DNA of 64,000 nt from Acinetobacter sp. ANC 4648 (GTDB taxonomy: Bacteria > Pseudomonadota > Gammaproteobacteria > Pseudomonadales > Moraxellaceae), in the NCBI RefSeq assembly GCF_002135345.1, contig NZ_NEGI01000003.1:186001-250000 (forward strand). Reading direction: 5' to 3'. The position numbers were made by a program, and so were the translations under genes. The first letter of the stretch is position 1. The number at the start of each line of letters is the position of its first letter. Positions 27,141 to 36,791 of the stretch are shown here, piece after piece. The notes under the pieces are model-generated. The model was not told the DNA's origin. It ran no database searches and saw nothing but the letters and a program-made list of their open reading frames with translations.

Positions 27141-28112
27141 TCAAAACGGTAAATCATCATCCAATTCAATTGGAGGAGGTTTTGGAACCTTCCTCACAAA
27201 ATCATTATCCCATTCATTAATATCGATAATTTTTAATTTCTTATCATCAGTAAATAAGTTCTTTGAGATTCTAATTTTTTTACCATCATTATGTTCCCAA
27301 AAATGATAATTATCATTACTAATAAATAAATCATAATGATAACCAAACGCTGATAAAAGCGAACTTAGCTCTTCTTCATTTGCAAAATAAATTCTAATAT
27401 TTGTGTTTATTGCATTTTTGATAGCATTAAAAGCAGGATGGTTAGCTAATAAAATCTCCCTTATTGCTTCACTTCCTTTTTCCTTTTCATTTGTCAGGTA
27501 AGTAACTAATTGTTTTAATGTTTTAGCTGTATCTTTTAATTCTTCTATCAACTTAATATCTTTTTGCTTTGCGACATCACTTAATAAACTCTGAAATAAA
27601 CTTGCCCATTGCTCTTGTAAATATTGAATAATTTCATTTGAAGTTTCAAAACCAGTATATTGATTATTAATAGGTAAAGTAAAAACTTCATCTAAAAACT
27701 TTTAAATTTTAATATCATTGACTGCAGAAAATTTCATTATTTTGATAACTTCTTCATTATCTTTATTATGTTCATATGTTTTATACTCATGAAGAACCGC
27801 CTTATCAATAAATATATATACTTGCTTTCCTTTATCTAATGCCGTTTGTAATTCTTTTTGAGAAATAGAATATCCTCCACTCTCATGAGCTTGTGAACCA
27901 AATCGGCCGCCAATAATTGAAATCAATATGTCACAGTTGTCAATTTCTCTATAGCAATATTCTTCTAAACGCACTTGACTCGAATATGCGATGTGACCTC
28001 TTTCATTTAAAATAGGTTCAAAGTTTCTTTCTTTTATATAGCGTTCCAAATCTGTACGAATATTCCGAAGATCATAATAAGTCGAACTTATAAATACTTT
28101 TGGTTTTGCCAT
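27141..28112 (-). pseudogene. DUF4062-domain gene interrupted by one in-frame stop codon
   Basis: The first 136 codons (28112-27705) begin MAKPKVFISSTYYDLRNIRT and continue through VRLEEYCYREIDNCDILISIIGGRFGS, the DUF4062 domain, which is TIR-like in fold. A TAA at 27702-27704 stops it. Beyond the stop the same frame stays open for another 186 codons to 27141, continuing the expected family sequence (KFLDEVFTLP, then EIIQYLQEQWASLFQSLL). No frameshift is needed, so a single base change in about 323 codons explains the break. Both halves have the same very high AT content. It could be a true pseudogene, a recent mutation, a sequencing error or a read-through gene. DUF4062 proteins often occur in defence or signalling contexts. 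Confidence 0.85.
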
Positions 28113-28176
28113 TATTTAGGTTGTCAAATTAGGTTATTGTTTTCATTATAATTTTATTAATTTTTGAAAACAACAA

Positions 28177-28210
28177 TAAGATAAGGGCTGAATTATCAGC
28201 CCTTATCTTA
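28177..28210 (-). terminator. Probable terminator after acnB
   Basis: A perfect 15-bp stem (28177-28191 with 28196-28210) with a four-base loop lies 25 bases beyond the acnB stop. The minus-strand tail is T-rich (TTATTGTTGTTTTC) but not a clean run. Confidence 0.65.
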
Positions 28211-28234
28211 AACTACTTTTTAATCAATTAGACA

Positions 28235-30874
28235 TTAAGTCAACTGAGCAGCAACAATTTTCTTCGTATCAACATCTTTAGCAGCGTCAGTATAGTCGCC
28301 CATTTTGTCGAAGCTTAAGTATTGATAGATATCAGAAGACATGCTGTCAATTTGAGCTGCATATTGTTGGTATTCTTCTGGGCTTGGTAATTTACCAAGT
28401 ACAGCAGCAACAGATGCAAGTTCAGCAGAAGCTAAGTAAACGTTAGCACCTTGACCTAAACGGTTCGGGAAGTTACGTGTAGAAGTCGAAACACAAGTTG
28501 TGTTCGGCGCTACACGTGCTTGGTTACCCATACACAATGAACAACCTGGCATTTCAGTACGCGCGCCAGCTTTACCATAAATGTTATAGAAGCCTTCTTC
28601 CATCAATTGACGTTCGTCCATACGCGTAGGCGGAGCAATCCACAAACGAGTTGACAATACGCCACCAGGAACTTTCTCTAACAACTTACCAGTTGCGCGG
28701 AAGTGACCAATGTTTGTCATACATGAACCAACAAATACTTCATCAATTTTCACGCCTTGAACATCAGAAAGAAGTTTCGCGTCATCTGGATCGTTCGGGC
28801 AGCAAAGAACAGGTTCTTTAATGTCAGCAAGATCAATTTCATACACTTTCGTGTATTCAGCATCAGCATCAGCTTTAAGAAGTGATGGATTTGCTAACCA
28901 TTTTTCCATGTTTTCTACACGGCGCGCCATAGTACGAGCATCGCCATAACCTTCAGAAATCATCCATTTCAACATAGTAATGTTTGATTTCAGGTATTCA
29001 GCAACTTTCTCTTCAGAAAGTGTAATCGAACAACCTGCAGCTGAACGCTCAGCAGAAGCATCAGAAAGTTCGAATGCTTGCTCTACAGTTAGGTCAGTTT
29101 CCATTTCTGTAAGGTCAATCTCAAGGATACGACCAGAGAAAATGTTTTTCTTACCTTTCTTCTCTACAGTTAAATCACCTGCTTGAATCGCGTAGTAAGG
29201 AATAGCATGTACAAGGTCACGTAGTGTGATACCAGGTTGCATTTTACCTTTAAACTTAACAAGGATTGATTCAGGCATATCAAGTGGCATAACGCCAGTG
29301 GCAGCAGCAAATGCTACAAGACCAGAACCCGCAGGGAAAGAAATACCAATTGGGAAACGAGTATGTGAGTCACCACCAGTACCAACAGTATCAGGAAGAA
29401 GCATACGGTTTAACCAAGAGTGAATAATACCGTCACCTGGGCGTAAAGACACACCACCACGGTTCATGATGAAATCAGGAAGCGAATGTTGCATTTGAAC
29501 GTCAACTGGTTTTGGATATGCAGCTGTATGACAGAAAGATTGCATCACAAGATCAGCAGAGAAACCTAAGCAAGCCAAGTCTTTCAATTCGTCACGCGTC
29601 ATTGGACCAGTTGTATCTTGCGAGCCCACAGTCGTCATCTTAGGTTCACAGTAAGTTCCTGGAAGTACACCTTGACCTTCAGGAAGACCACAAGCGCGAC
29701 CAACCATTTTCTGTGCTTGAGTAAAACCTTTGCCTGTTGCAGCAGGCTGAACAGGAACACGGAACAATGTAGAAACTGGAAGACCTAAAGCTTCACGCGC
29801 TTTAGTGGTCAAACCACGACCAACGATTAAGTTGATACGACCACCCGCACGAACTTCGTCAAGAAGTACAGGCGTTTTCAATTCAGATTCAGCGATCACA
29901 GCACCATCTTTCAATGCCGTTACTTTTGCAGCAGCATGATCAATTTTAAGAACGATTTCGTCGCCCATGTTCATGTTTGCAACATCAATTTCTACAGGTA
30001 ATGCACCAGCATCTTCCATAGTATTGAAGAAAATCGGCGCGATTTTAGAACCTAAGCAGTAACCACCGTCTTTTTTGTTCGGGATGTGAGCAATGTCATC
30101 ACCAAAGAACCAAAGCACAGAGTTCGTTGCAGATTTACGGCTTGAACCAGTACCAACAACGTCACCTACGTAAGCAACTTGGTTGCCTTTCGCAATCAGT
30201 TCTTTAATTTGCTTGAGTGGACCAACTTCACCAGGAACTTCTGGGTTAATACCATCACGTACGTTTTTCAACATCGCATTGGCATGTAATGGAATGTCTG
30301 GACGGCTCCATGCATCTTGCGCAGGTGACAAATCGTCTGTATTGGTTTCGCCAGTGACTTTGAAAACTGTAAGTTTGATTTCAGTCGGAACATCTTTACG
30401 GCTAGTGAACCATTCAGCATCAGCCCAAGATTGCATTACTGCTTGTGCATTGGCATTGCCCGCTTTTGCTTTATCAGCAACGTCATGGAATGCATCAAAT
30501 ACAAGTAATGTTTTTTTCAATGCCTCTGCTGCTAAACCAGAAAGTGCAGCATCATCAAGTAAGCTTACTAAAGGTGCAACGTTATAACCACCAAGCATTG
30601 TACCAAGTAAGTAAACCGCACGTTCTTTTGAGATTAATGGTGAAGTCGCTTCACCTTTTGTAACAGCAGCAAGGAATGCAGCTTTAACATAAGCAGCTTG
30701 GTCAACGCCAGCAGGAACACGATTTTCAAGCAAGTCAACTAGGAATGCTTCCTCACCAGCCGGTGGATTTTTTAATAATTCAACCAAGTCAGCAGTTTGA
30801 ATATCATCAAGTGGCTTCGGTGGGATTCCGAGTGCGGCACGTTCAGCAACGTGTTGGCGGTAAGCTTCTAGCAC
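28235..30874 (-). CDS. acnB: Aconitate hydratase B
   Basis: Converts citrate to isocitrate through cis-aconitate in the TCA cycle, with a [4Fe-4S] cluster. The 879-residue protein has the AcnB domain order: N-terminal HEAT-like domain, swivel domain, then the catalytic core. Cluster cysteines are visible in VFVGSCMTNIGH and in CSLCMGNQAR near the C-terminus. The start is GTG at 30874, preceded by GAGGAA at seven bases, and gives the canonical VLEAYRQHVAERAALGIPP N-terminus; longer frames upstream lack homology. Confidence 0.97.
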   Translation of the reverse strand: MLEAYRQHVAERAALGIPPKPLDDIQTADLVELLKNPPAGEEAFLVDLLENRVPAGVDQAAYVKAAFLAAVTKGEATSPLISKERAVYLLGTMLGGYNVAPLVSLLDDAALSGLAAEALKKTLLVFDAFHDVADKAKAGNANAQAVMQSWADAEWFTSRKDVPTEIKLTVFKVTGETNTDDLSPAQDAWSRPDIPLHANAMLKNVRDGINPEVPGEVGPLKQIKELIAKGNQVAYVGDVVGTGSSRKSATNSVLWFFGDDIAHIPNKKDGGYCLGSKIAPIFFNTMEDAGALPVEIDVANMNMGDEIVLKIDHAAAKVTALKDGAVIAESELKTPVLLDEVRAGGRINLIVGRGLTTKAREALGLPVSTLFRVPVQPAATGKGFTQAQKMVGRACGLPEGQGVLPGTYCEPKMTTVGSQDTTGPMTRDELKDLACLGFSADLVMQSFCHTAAYPKPVDVQMQHSLPDFIMNRGGVSLRPGDGIIHSWLNRMLLPDTVGTGGDSHTRFPIGISFPAGSGLVAFAAATGVMPLDMPESILVKFKGKMQPGITLRDLVHAIPYYAIQAGDLTVEKKGKKNIFSGRILEIDLTEMETDLTVEQAFELSDASAERSAAGCSITLSEEKVAEYLKSNITMLKWMISEGYGDARTMARRVENMEKWLANPSLLKADADAEYTKVYEIDLADIKEPVLCCPNDPDDAKLLSDVQGVKIDEVFVGSCMTNIGHFRATGKLLEKVPGGVLSTRLWIAPPTRMDERQLMEEGFYNIYGKAGARTEMPGCSLCMGNQARVAPNTTCVSTSTRNFPNRLGQGANVYLASAELASVAAVLGKLPSPEEYQQYAAQIDSMSSDIYQYLSFDKMGDYTDAAKDVDTKKIVAAQLT

Positions 30875-31127
30875 AGTGTTATTCCTCTTTTTTAAAAAAT
30901 CACTTGTAAATTCCAGCTCGTAAAAAGCTTTACAAGTAATATGGACTATCAAATTTTACTAAAAATCGGGGCAAAAGTTAATGCAAGTAGCGTGTTTATT
31001 CGTGATGGCCGTTATTTTATAAATAAATAGTAGGAAGATATAGCCACTATCAACTCAAAATATAACCTTTAATCACTATTTAAATGTAGACCAGTCCAAT
31101 TGCATTACTTTTGACTCGTTGATTACC

Positions 31128-31151
31128 ATAAAAAAGGCAACTGATGTTGCC
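31128..31151 (-). terminator. Terminator after the 89-residue gene
   Basis: GGCAAC and GTTGCC pair around TGAT, and on the minus strand a run of six T residues follows. It lies about 30 bases past the stop at 31180. The rest of 30875-31127 holds the acnB upstream region and no visible gene. Confidence 0.75.
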
Positions 31152-31179
31152 CCTGATCTGATCTTATGTACATTCCACC

Positions 31180-31449
31180 TTAGTGGACTGCCGTATGCAG
31201 TTGATATTGTTTAAACTGCTCACGGCAGCCTTCAAATTTCATTTGAATTTCATCTACATGCAGCATAGCATGTTCTGCACAGGCAAATGATATTTGTACT
31301 TGATATAGCTGAGTCTGTTCATCAATCATTTTTTGAATGACGACTTTGTCACCTAAACTCAACACATAATGACTCCCACCAATCACAGCAACACCTTGCT
31401 CATCTTCTAAGAGCAAATCAGCATTATGTAAATATGCGACTACATTCAT
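31180..31449 (-). CDS. Small conserved-looking protein of unknown function
   Basis: An 89-residue soluble protein that I do not recognise. It begins MNVVAYLHNADLLLEDEQGV and has alternating hydrophobic residues consistent with a small beta-rich fold, with two cysteines. AAGGAG stands six bases before the ATG, and a good terminator follows, so it is very likely expressed as a single-gene unit. It lies upstream of acnB in the same direction but is separated from it by the terminator. Confidence 0.72.
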   Translation of the reverse strand: MNVVAYLHNADLLLEDEQGVAVIGGSHYVLSLGDKVVIQKMIDEQTQLYQVQISFACAEHAMLHVDEIQMKFEGCREQFKQYQLHTAVH

Positions 31450-31562
31450 TTTCGGCTCCTTTTCATTTTTATTTTCTATATTAATATTTTATATAAGCTT
31501 TTCTAATTTTATGCTAATCATTTTTTGTTTCATAAAATATTACCCCCTTAAATTTTTGGGAT

Positions 31563-31588
31563 AAAAAAACCGTTCCTTAGAACGGTTT
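31563..31588 (-). terminator. Terminator overlapping the lipoprotein stop codon
   Basis: AAACCGTTC and GAACGGTTT pair around CTTA, followed on the minus strand by seven T residues. The stop codon of the lipoprotein gene (31577-31579) falls inside the hairpin, so the last codons form one arm. Confidence 0.8.
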
Positions 31589-31951
31589 GTAATCGGGCAT
31601 TTTTGTTGGATCATGCGGTGTATTTAAACACGTCTCAAAAGCTTCTTGTTTAAATTGAGCTTGAACTGCATCTTTATCCGCTTTGAGTTGCTCTTGCGGA
31701 AAGGCATAAATTTTTTCAATTTGTGCTGTGATAAACGCTTTAGTGGTTGGATCAGTCAACTTATTGGCATTCTCTATCGCTTCTTTTTGCGTAATACCAT
31801 TTTGACGATCTAATGTAATCGAACGTGCCGCATTTCCGATACTGGTACAATAACCTTTCCAAATTTCTTCAGGAGTTGCAGGTTTTTTTTCTGAACAACC
31901 TGCCATAACTAAAACGGTGCTAATTGCACCAAAGATCACTAACTTTTTCAT
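31577..31951 (-). CDS. Small putative lipoprotein
   Basis: A 124-residue protein with a lipoprotein signal peptide MKKLVIFGAISTVLVMAGC, where VMAGC is the lipobox and Cys19 the likely lipidated residue. The mature part is helical and charged, with two further cysteines (GYCTSIG and FETCLNTP) that may form a disulfide. Function unknown. The ATG at 31951 has GGAGAGG upstream; a longer in-frame version would destroy the signal peptide. It stands alone between acnB's neighbour and tamB. Confidence 0.82.
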   Translation of the reverse strand: MKKLVIFGAISTVLVMAGCSEKKPATPEEIWKGYCTSIGNAARSITLDRQNGITQKEAIENANKLTDPTTKAFITAQIEKIYAFPQEQLKADKDAVQAQFKQEAFETCLNTPHDPTKMPDYKPF

Positions 31952-32194
31952 TACGCCTCTCCTCATAGCCCATATCATACTAAAACTTTGCCTAAATGGG
32001 AGCCTTTCTTATTTATTTTTAATTTAAAATATATATCCTAAAGTACTATTTTTTTCACTCTCCACCTCATAACCAGTTTCAATTTAATGACAGATCAAAT
32101 ACAAATCTAACTTTAGAGCATAGAAATAACCTAACTATTCTCAAATAGGACTAAACAGTACACTCAATCATATTTAACAATTAGATCGAAACAG

Positions 32195-32220
32195 AAAAGC
32201 GCATCAAACGATGCACTTTT
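32195..32220 (-). terminator. Probable terminator after tamB
   Basis: An 11-bp stem around AAAC, with one position that becomes a G-U pair in the minus-strand RNA, ends in CTTTT. It is 23 bases past the tamB stop. Confidence 0.6.
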
Positions 32221-32242
32221 GGAACTATTTAGCCTTTTATCC

Positions 32243-35200
32243 TTAGAATCGCCAATGATAAAAGACGTCAATCGCTTTTTCCAAAGACTGACTGGCTTCC
32301 AAATATAAACGCTTATTCATTTGATAACGTAGCGTCAGTTTATTGACTGGGGTAAAGACTCCGACCCCATAACGAATATATAAGTCTGGTGTGATGTAGC
32401 CTGTTAAGCTCACTTGAGTATCATCACCAGTTCCTTGAGCATCTAATGCTAAACCACTTAAACCAAAGTTCCGACCAATTTGATTCGTAAATGCACGTGT
32501 TCCACCTAAGCCCAGACTAATTCCCGCAGCAGCAATGGTGTTATTCACGTCAGACTTGAACCCTTCAGTATTATTTAAGCCACTAGAACCTTCATTAATA
32601 CGTCCCGTCAGTAACGCATTCATGGCTTCTTGTTCAGACAACCCTGCATCATTATACACTTGAATATTTGGACTTGTTGCCGTTCCTAATACACGAACCC
32701 CAACAATACTTCCCGAAATACTCTTATTCACATCCACATCTAACGTTGGATTGGCTAATGGTCCATTAAAGCGTGCAATCGCACGATTTAAATCCAAGGT
32801 CTGACCATATGCTTCAATGGTCACTTTTTGACTTACCCCAATCGCACCATTAGCACGCATAGCCGTTTCTAAGCCACGTTGTGACAAATAGACACGACCC
32901 ACCAGTGGAATACGACTATTGAATCCTTGGAACACCACCTGATTACCGAGGCTGACATCAACATCCGCACGAATATCCCACGGTTTCGCTGCTTTAAGAA
33001 TAGCCAGTTGATCATCACCTTCATGCACAACACGTACATCTGGAGAAACATTGATGACAGAAGCACTTGCTTCTGGCATTGATATCAGTGCTCGAGGTAC
33101 GACCACCTTACCTTTTACAATAATTTTTTTATTCACAGGCAAAATATCAACAGCAACATCGGTATTAACAAGAGCCGTAAGTAAAGGTACTTGACGCACT
33201 AATAACTTATCACCCGTTAAATTCAATTGGATTCTTGGATCATCTTTCCAATCAATATTACCCTTTAAGACACCCACACCTTGCCCGCTATTAAATGCAC
33301 CATTTAGCGTGGCATGATTTTGCTGAATAGATGAGTAAATTTGGATATTGGTTAAGTCTACAGGCAATGAAATCATGCTGATCGCACCATTTTTCAAGCG
33401 CATTTCACCATTAAATAAGGGCTGTGTTAGAGTGCCACTGATTTTACCTGCGAGAGCTAACGAACCATTCATTTTTCGGACATCAGCAATAAATGGCTTT
33501 AAAATTTTGAGCTGCACCTCATTAAAAGCAACCTCACCACGCATGGGTTTACTTGCAACATATGGATTAATAAACACATTTGCATAGCCTGTCCCAATAT
33601 TGGGCGCTTTTAAATCTGTGCGTAACAGCAATCCATCTTTTACGCTTTTCACAATAATACTGGCTTCATCATAGTGCATCGTAGATGCAAGATCTTCTGG
33701 AACGGCCGCGGCCAAACCAATTTCACCATTACGGGTAACCAGTCGTGCATCTAATTTAGGTTGTGTGCCTTGTGCCCAAGATGCCTTAGCGTAGCCATTT
33801 AATTTACCTGTCATCGCCAAGCCTTCTGGCATAAAGGCTGAAAAGTCATTTAAATCTAAGTTTTTCGTTAAGAATGAAACATTACCTCTACTACTGTTGA
33901 CACGAATAGGCTGATCAAAACAGAGTTGACTTTGTTGACTAGACCAACAATGCTGCCCCACATATAATTCAGACTTTGCTGCAGTAAAAATGACAGGTGC
34001 ATTTTGATCTTGTAATAAATGCATTCGAATAGAATCAAATTCACCTTTTTGAATTTGCCCTAACCAATCACTTTGGCCATTAAATCCACCCACCAATTGC
34101 ACATAAAATTTTGAATAATAATTCCAACCTTGCAACTGTAATAAATGTGCTTTACGTGTACCGGAGAGTGTTGCTGCCGCATGTTGAATTTCACGCCCGC
34201 CACTACGTAAGGTTTCTAACTGTGCCACCATTTTGGCGGGTATCGTTTCTGATGTTGGTAACTCGCCTTTAAGGCTAATTTTTTTGATGCTAAACGCATC
34301 ATTAAAACCAAAATCATCTAGCATTAAATTGGCTGTCGCACTTAAGCGAGGCTGTGCTTGTAGATTTAAGTAGCCATAAGCTTTACCACGTAATCCTGGA
34401 TAAAGTTCATAAAGTGCAGGTGCATTCAAATTTAATTTAAGATTTTGTGCATTACCTGTCGCTTGCAATTGGTTATTGGCATAAGACAAAAATAGATTAT
34501 TCGCCTCAAACTGTTGTGGTAATAAACCTTTTTGATCGGCATTTAAAACAACGGCTAAATTACCACGCCCACGTAGTGGTTTATTATTAATCATTCCAGC
34601 TAAATTGAGCCGTTGGATATTAATCCGTTTGAGTTTTTCACTCCAAGTCCCTTGGGTTTTCAGATTACCTGAAAGCTCACCACGAATAGAAGACACAAAA
34701 TAATATGGTTTAAAATGCACTAAAGATGCATTAATGTCCCAAATAATAGCTTGATTTAAATAAACAGAACCACTGGCCAAAACTTGACCAGCCACACCAT
34801 TATGCTTTAACTCATAAATCTTAATCAGTTCTGGTGTACCCGCCACTTTAAATTTTAATAAACCGTTGCCTTGCTGCATCTGTGTTGCATTTAATGCACC
34901 ATCATATTGAACACCAAAACTCTTAAAACCTCCGCCAGATTTTTCATCTTTAAAAAATACAGCAACCGTACTTTTACCCGTTAATTTTACTGTTTCTGGA
35001 TTGACTTGATTCGCAATACGCCCCGTTAAATCAATCGAAGCCAATTGAATAATGTGTTCATTGGTCCGTGCAAAACCATTAGCATTAATTTGTCCACTCA
35101 ATAAATTGATCGGGGCAGTTGCAACAACAGTTTGAGGGTTAAAATCTTTTGCAGTTAATAAAGCCTTCCATTTAAGCTGACGTTTTGCATCGGGTAATTG

Positions 35201-36757
35201 CAACTGTGCACTCCCAGTCAAACTGCCTTTTTCCGCCAAATAACTCAATGTCGGTATATTTACATTATTATCTTTTAAATTCAGTTGCGCATTATATTGC
35301 CCTGCAGGAAGCATCGCTTGATCATGTTTAGCTATGCTTGTTGTGACTTGTATATTTTGCTGACCTTCAAGCAGTGCAAGTTTAACCTTGCCTGAATCAC
35401 TACTGAGCCAACCAATATAGGGGACTGCACGATCAATATTTTTCCAGTCAACATCTAAGAGCAATGGCTCTGGTTTTTTAGTTTTTTGCTCAGCTTGATT
35501 AAGTTTGAGATTCCATGTTTCAAATTTATCGAAGGCCACATTTGCTATCACTTGCAAGTCTTTTTTCAAGACACCTGTCGATGCAATTTTAGCATCTAAA
35601 CTCGGTGGTAAAAAATCACGTACTACTTGTGGAATAATTTTATCTTTTGGACTAATTCGATCTAAACGTCCATTTAAATCCCAATGAATATGCTCTTGCC
35701 AACTGACTAAACCCGCAATATCGACAGCTCCCCCCATTAACTGACCATTTAACTGATTAATATTCAATTGATGAATTAAGTCGGTATGTGCCTTCGCAGT
35801 ATATTTACCCTCAGGAATATTTTGACCACTAATATCAGTGTTAACTTCTAAATCTAGCCCTTGTACATTACCAGCAAACTTTGCCACTCCCTGTTTAGAC
35901 AATAATTTTTGATCCAATAGCAGTGGCCAATGGTAATTTTTAAAGATCAGTGCACCATTCATGGGAACCTGCGGTCGCATCGGATGCACAACTGCCCAAC
36001 CTGTAAGCAAGTCTGGTGTCTTCGTCGCAACACCCACCCGAATGGTGTCTAATGTCCCGCGAGCACGGATATAAATTTCTTGAATATTAAGACTTTGTAA
36101 GGATGGTAAAGACACAATTCCTTTCGCATCAATTGGATATTTCCCTTCAAACTGAATACTACCAGTTGCACCTTTTACCGCAAGGTAGCCCATATCCATT
36201 TTAGTGTTTTCAAAGGTCAATGAAGTCCCTGACCATAATGCCTGATTCAATTCAATGTCGTGAAAATCTACAGTCGTCGTATCGACTTGAATCGCTAAAT
36301 GATCTAGCGTGGCATGATCTATGCGCAAAACAAAAGGCAGTTTAATCTCGCTAAATTTAAACGGTTCATGACTTGATGGAAGTTTCGTAATAATGCGTAA
36401 GTTATTAATATCAGCATGACTTAAATGAATTTCTTTATCTAAAATTGCGCGCCAGCCTAATGAAACATCAGCACGGTCAATTTTGATATCCACAGGTTTC
36501 AAGCTAACCAAAATATTTTTTAGAATTATACCTTGCAGTAAATTACCACTTTCATACTGATACTGGATCATTTTCTGATGAGACAGCACTCGATCCAGTA
36601 AAAATCTACTGCCCTTATCTGTAGAAAACATGATGGCTAAAGCTGCAATTAATACCCCAATAATAACTACAAGACTCAATAACACATTCCGTAGAGTATG
36701 GCGTTTTTTTTCTTGCTGTTCAGGTAATGGTTGCATTTGCTGTTCATCTTCAGCCAT
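32243..36757 (-). CDS. tamB: Translocation and assembly module inner-membrane component TamB
   Basis: A 1504-residue AsmA-like bridge protein that links inner and outer membranes and is implicated in phospholipid transport and autotransporter assembly. It has a cytoplasmic N-terminus, one anchor helix at about residues 23-46 (VLLSLVVIIGVLIAALAIMF), a very long beta-rich periplasmic body and the C-terminal DUF490/TamB domain, ending in YLEASQSLEKAIDVFYHWRF. The aromatic C-terminus is typical. It starts 34 bases after tamA, forming a tamA-tamB operon. Confidence 0.95.
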   Translation of the reverse strand: MAEDEQQMQPLPEQQEKKRHTLRNVLLSLVVIIGVLIAALAIMFSTDKGSRFLLDRVLSHQKMIQYQYESGNLLQGIILKNILVSLKPVDIKIDRADVSLGWRAILDKEIHLSHADINNLRIITKLPSSHEPFKFSEIKLPFVLRIDHATLDHLAIQVDTTTVDFHDIELNQALWSGTSLTFENTKMDMGYLAVKGATGSIQFEGKYPIDAKGIVSLPSLQSLNIQEIYIRARGTLDTIRVGVATKTPDLLTGWAVVHPMRPQVPMNGALIFKNYHWPLLLDQKLLSKQGVAKFAGNVQGLDLEVNTDISGQNIPEGKYTAKAHTDLIHQLNINQLNGQLMGGAVDIAGLVSWQEHIHWDLNGRLDRISPKDKIIPQVVRDFLPPSLDAKIASTGVLKKDLQVIANVAFDKFETWNLKLNQAEQKTKKPEPLLLDVDWKNIDRAVPYIGWLSSDSGKVKLALLEGQQNIQVTTSIAKHDQAMLPAGQYNAQLNLKDNNVNIPTLSYLAEKGSLTGSAQLQLPDAKRQLKWKALLTAKDFNPQTVVATAPINLLSGQINANGFARTNEHIIQLASIDLTGRIANQVNPETVKLTGKSTVAVFFKDEKSGGGFKSFGVQYDGALNATQMQQGNGLLKFKVAGTPELIKIYELKHNGVAGQVLASGSVYLNQAIIWDINASLVHFKPYYFVSSIRGELSGNLKTQGTWSEKLKRINIQRLNLAGMINNKPLRGRGNLAVVLNADQKGLLPQQFEANNLFLSYANNQLQATGNAQNLKLNLNAPALYELYPGLRGKAYGYLNLQAQPRLSATANLMLDDFGFNDAFSIKKISLKGELPTSETIPAKMVAQLETLRSGGREIQHAAATLSGTRKAHLLQLQGWNYYSKFYVQLVGGFNGQSDWLGQIQKGEFDSIRMHLLQDQNAPVIFTAAKSELYVGQHCWSSQQSQLCFDQPIRVNSSRGNVSFLTKNLDLNDFSAFMPEGLAMTGKLNGYAKASWAQGTQPKLDARLVTRNGEIGLAAAVPEDLASTMHYDEASIIVKSVKDGLLLRTDLKAPNIGTGYANVFINPYVASKPMRGEVAFNEVQLKILKPFIADVRKMNGSLALAGKISGTLTQPLFNGEMRLKNGAISMISLPVDLTNIQIYSSIQQNHATLNGAFNSGQGVGVLKGNIDWKDDPRIQLNLTGDKLLVRQVPLLTALVNTDVAVDILPVNKKIIVKGKVVVPRALISMPEASASVINVSPDVRVVHEGDDQLAILKAAKPWDIRADVDVSLGNQVVFQGFNSRIPLVGRVYLSQRGLETAMRANGAIGVSQKVTIEAYGQTLDLNRAIARFNGPLANPTLDVDVNKSISGSIVGVRVLGTATSPNIQVYNDAGLSEQEAMNALLTGRINEGSSGLNNTEGFKSDVNNTIAAAGISLGLGGTRAFTNQIGRNFGLSGLALDAQGTGDDTQVSLTGYITPDLYIRYGVGVFTPVNKLTLRYQMNKRLYLEASQSLEKAIDVFYHWRF

Positions 36758-36791
36758 AACTATTCCAAAGCTCTCTATTTGTTTTTAAGTA

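Noticed and set aside
30875..30952. Longer AcnB with 26 extra N-terminal residues
   Set aside because: The GTG at 30874 has an excellent ribosome site and gives the family N-terminus; the added stretch is not similar to aconitases.
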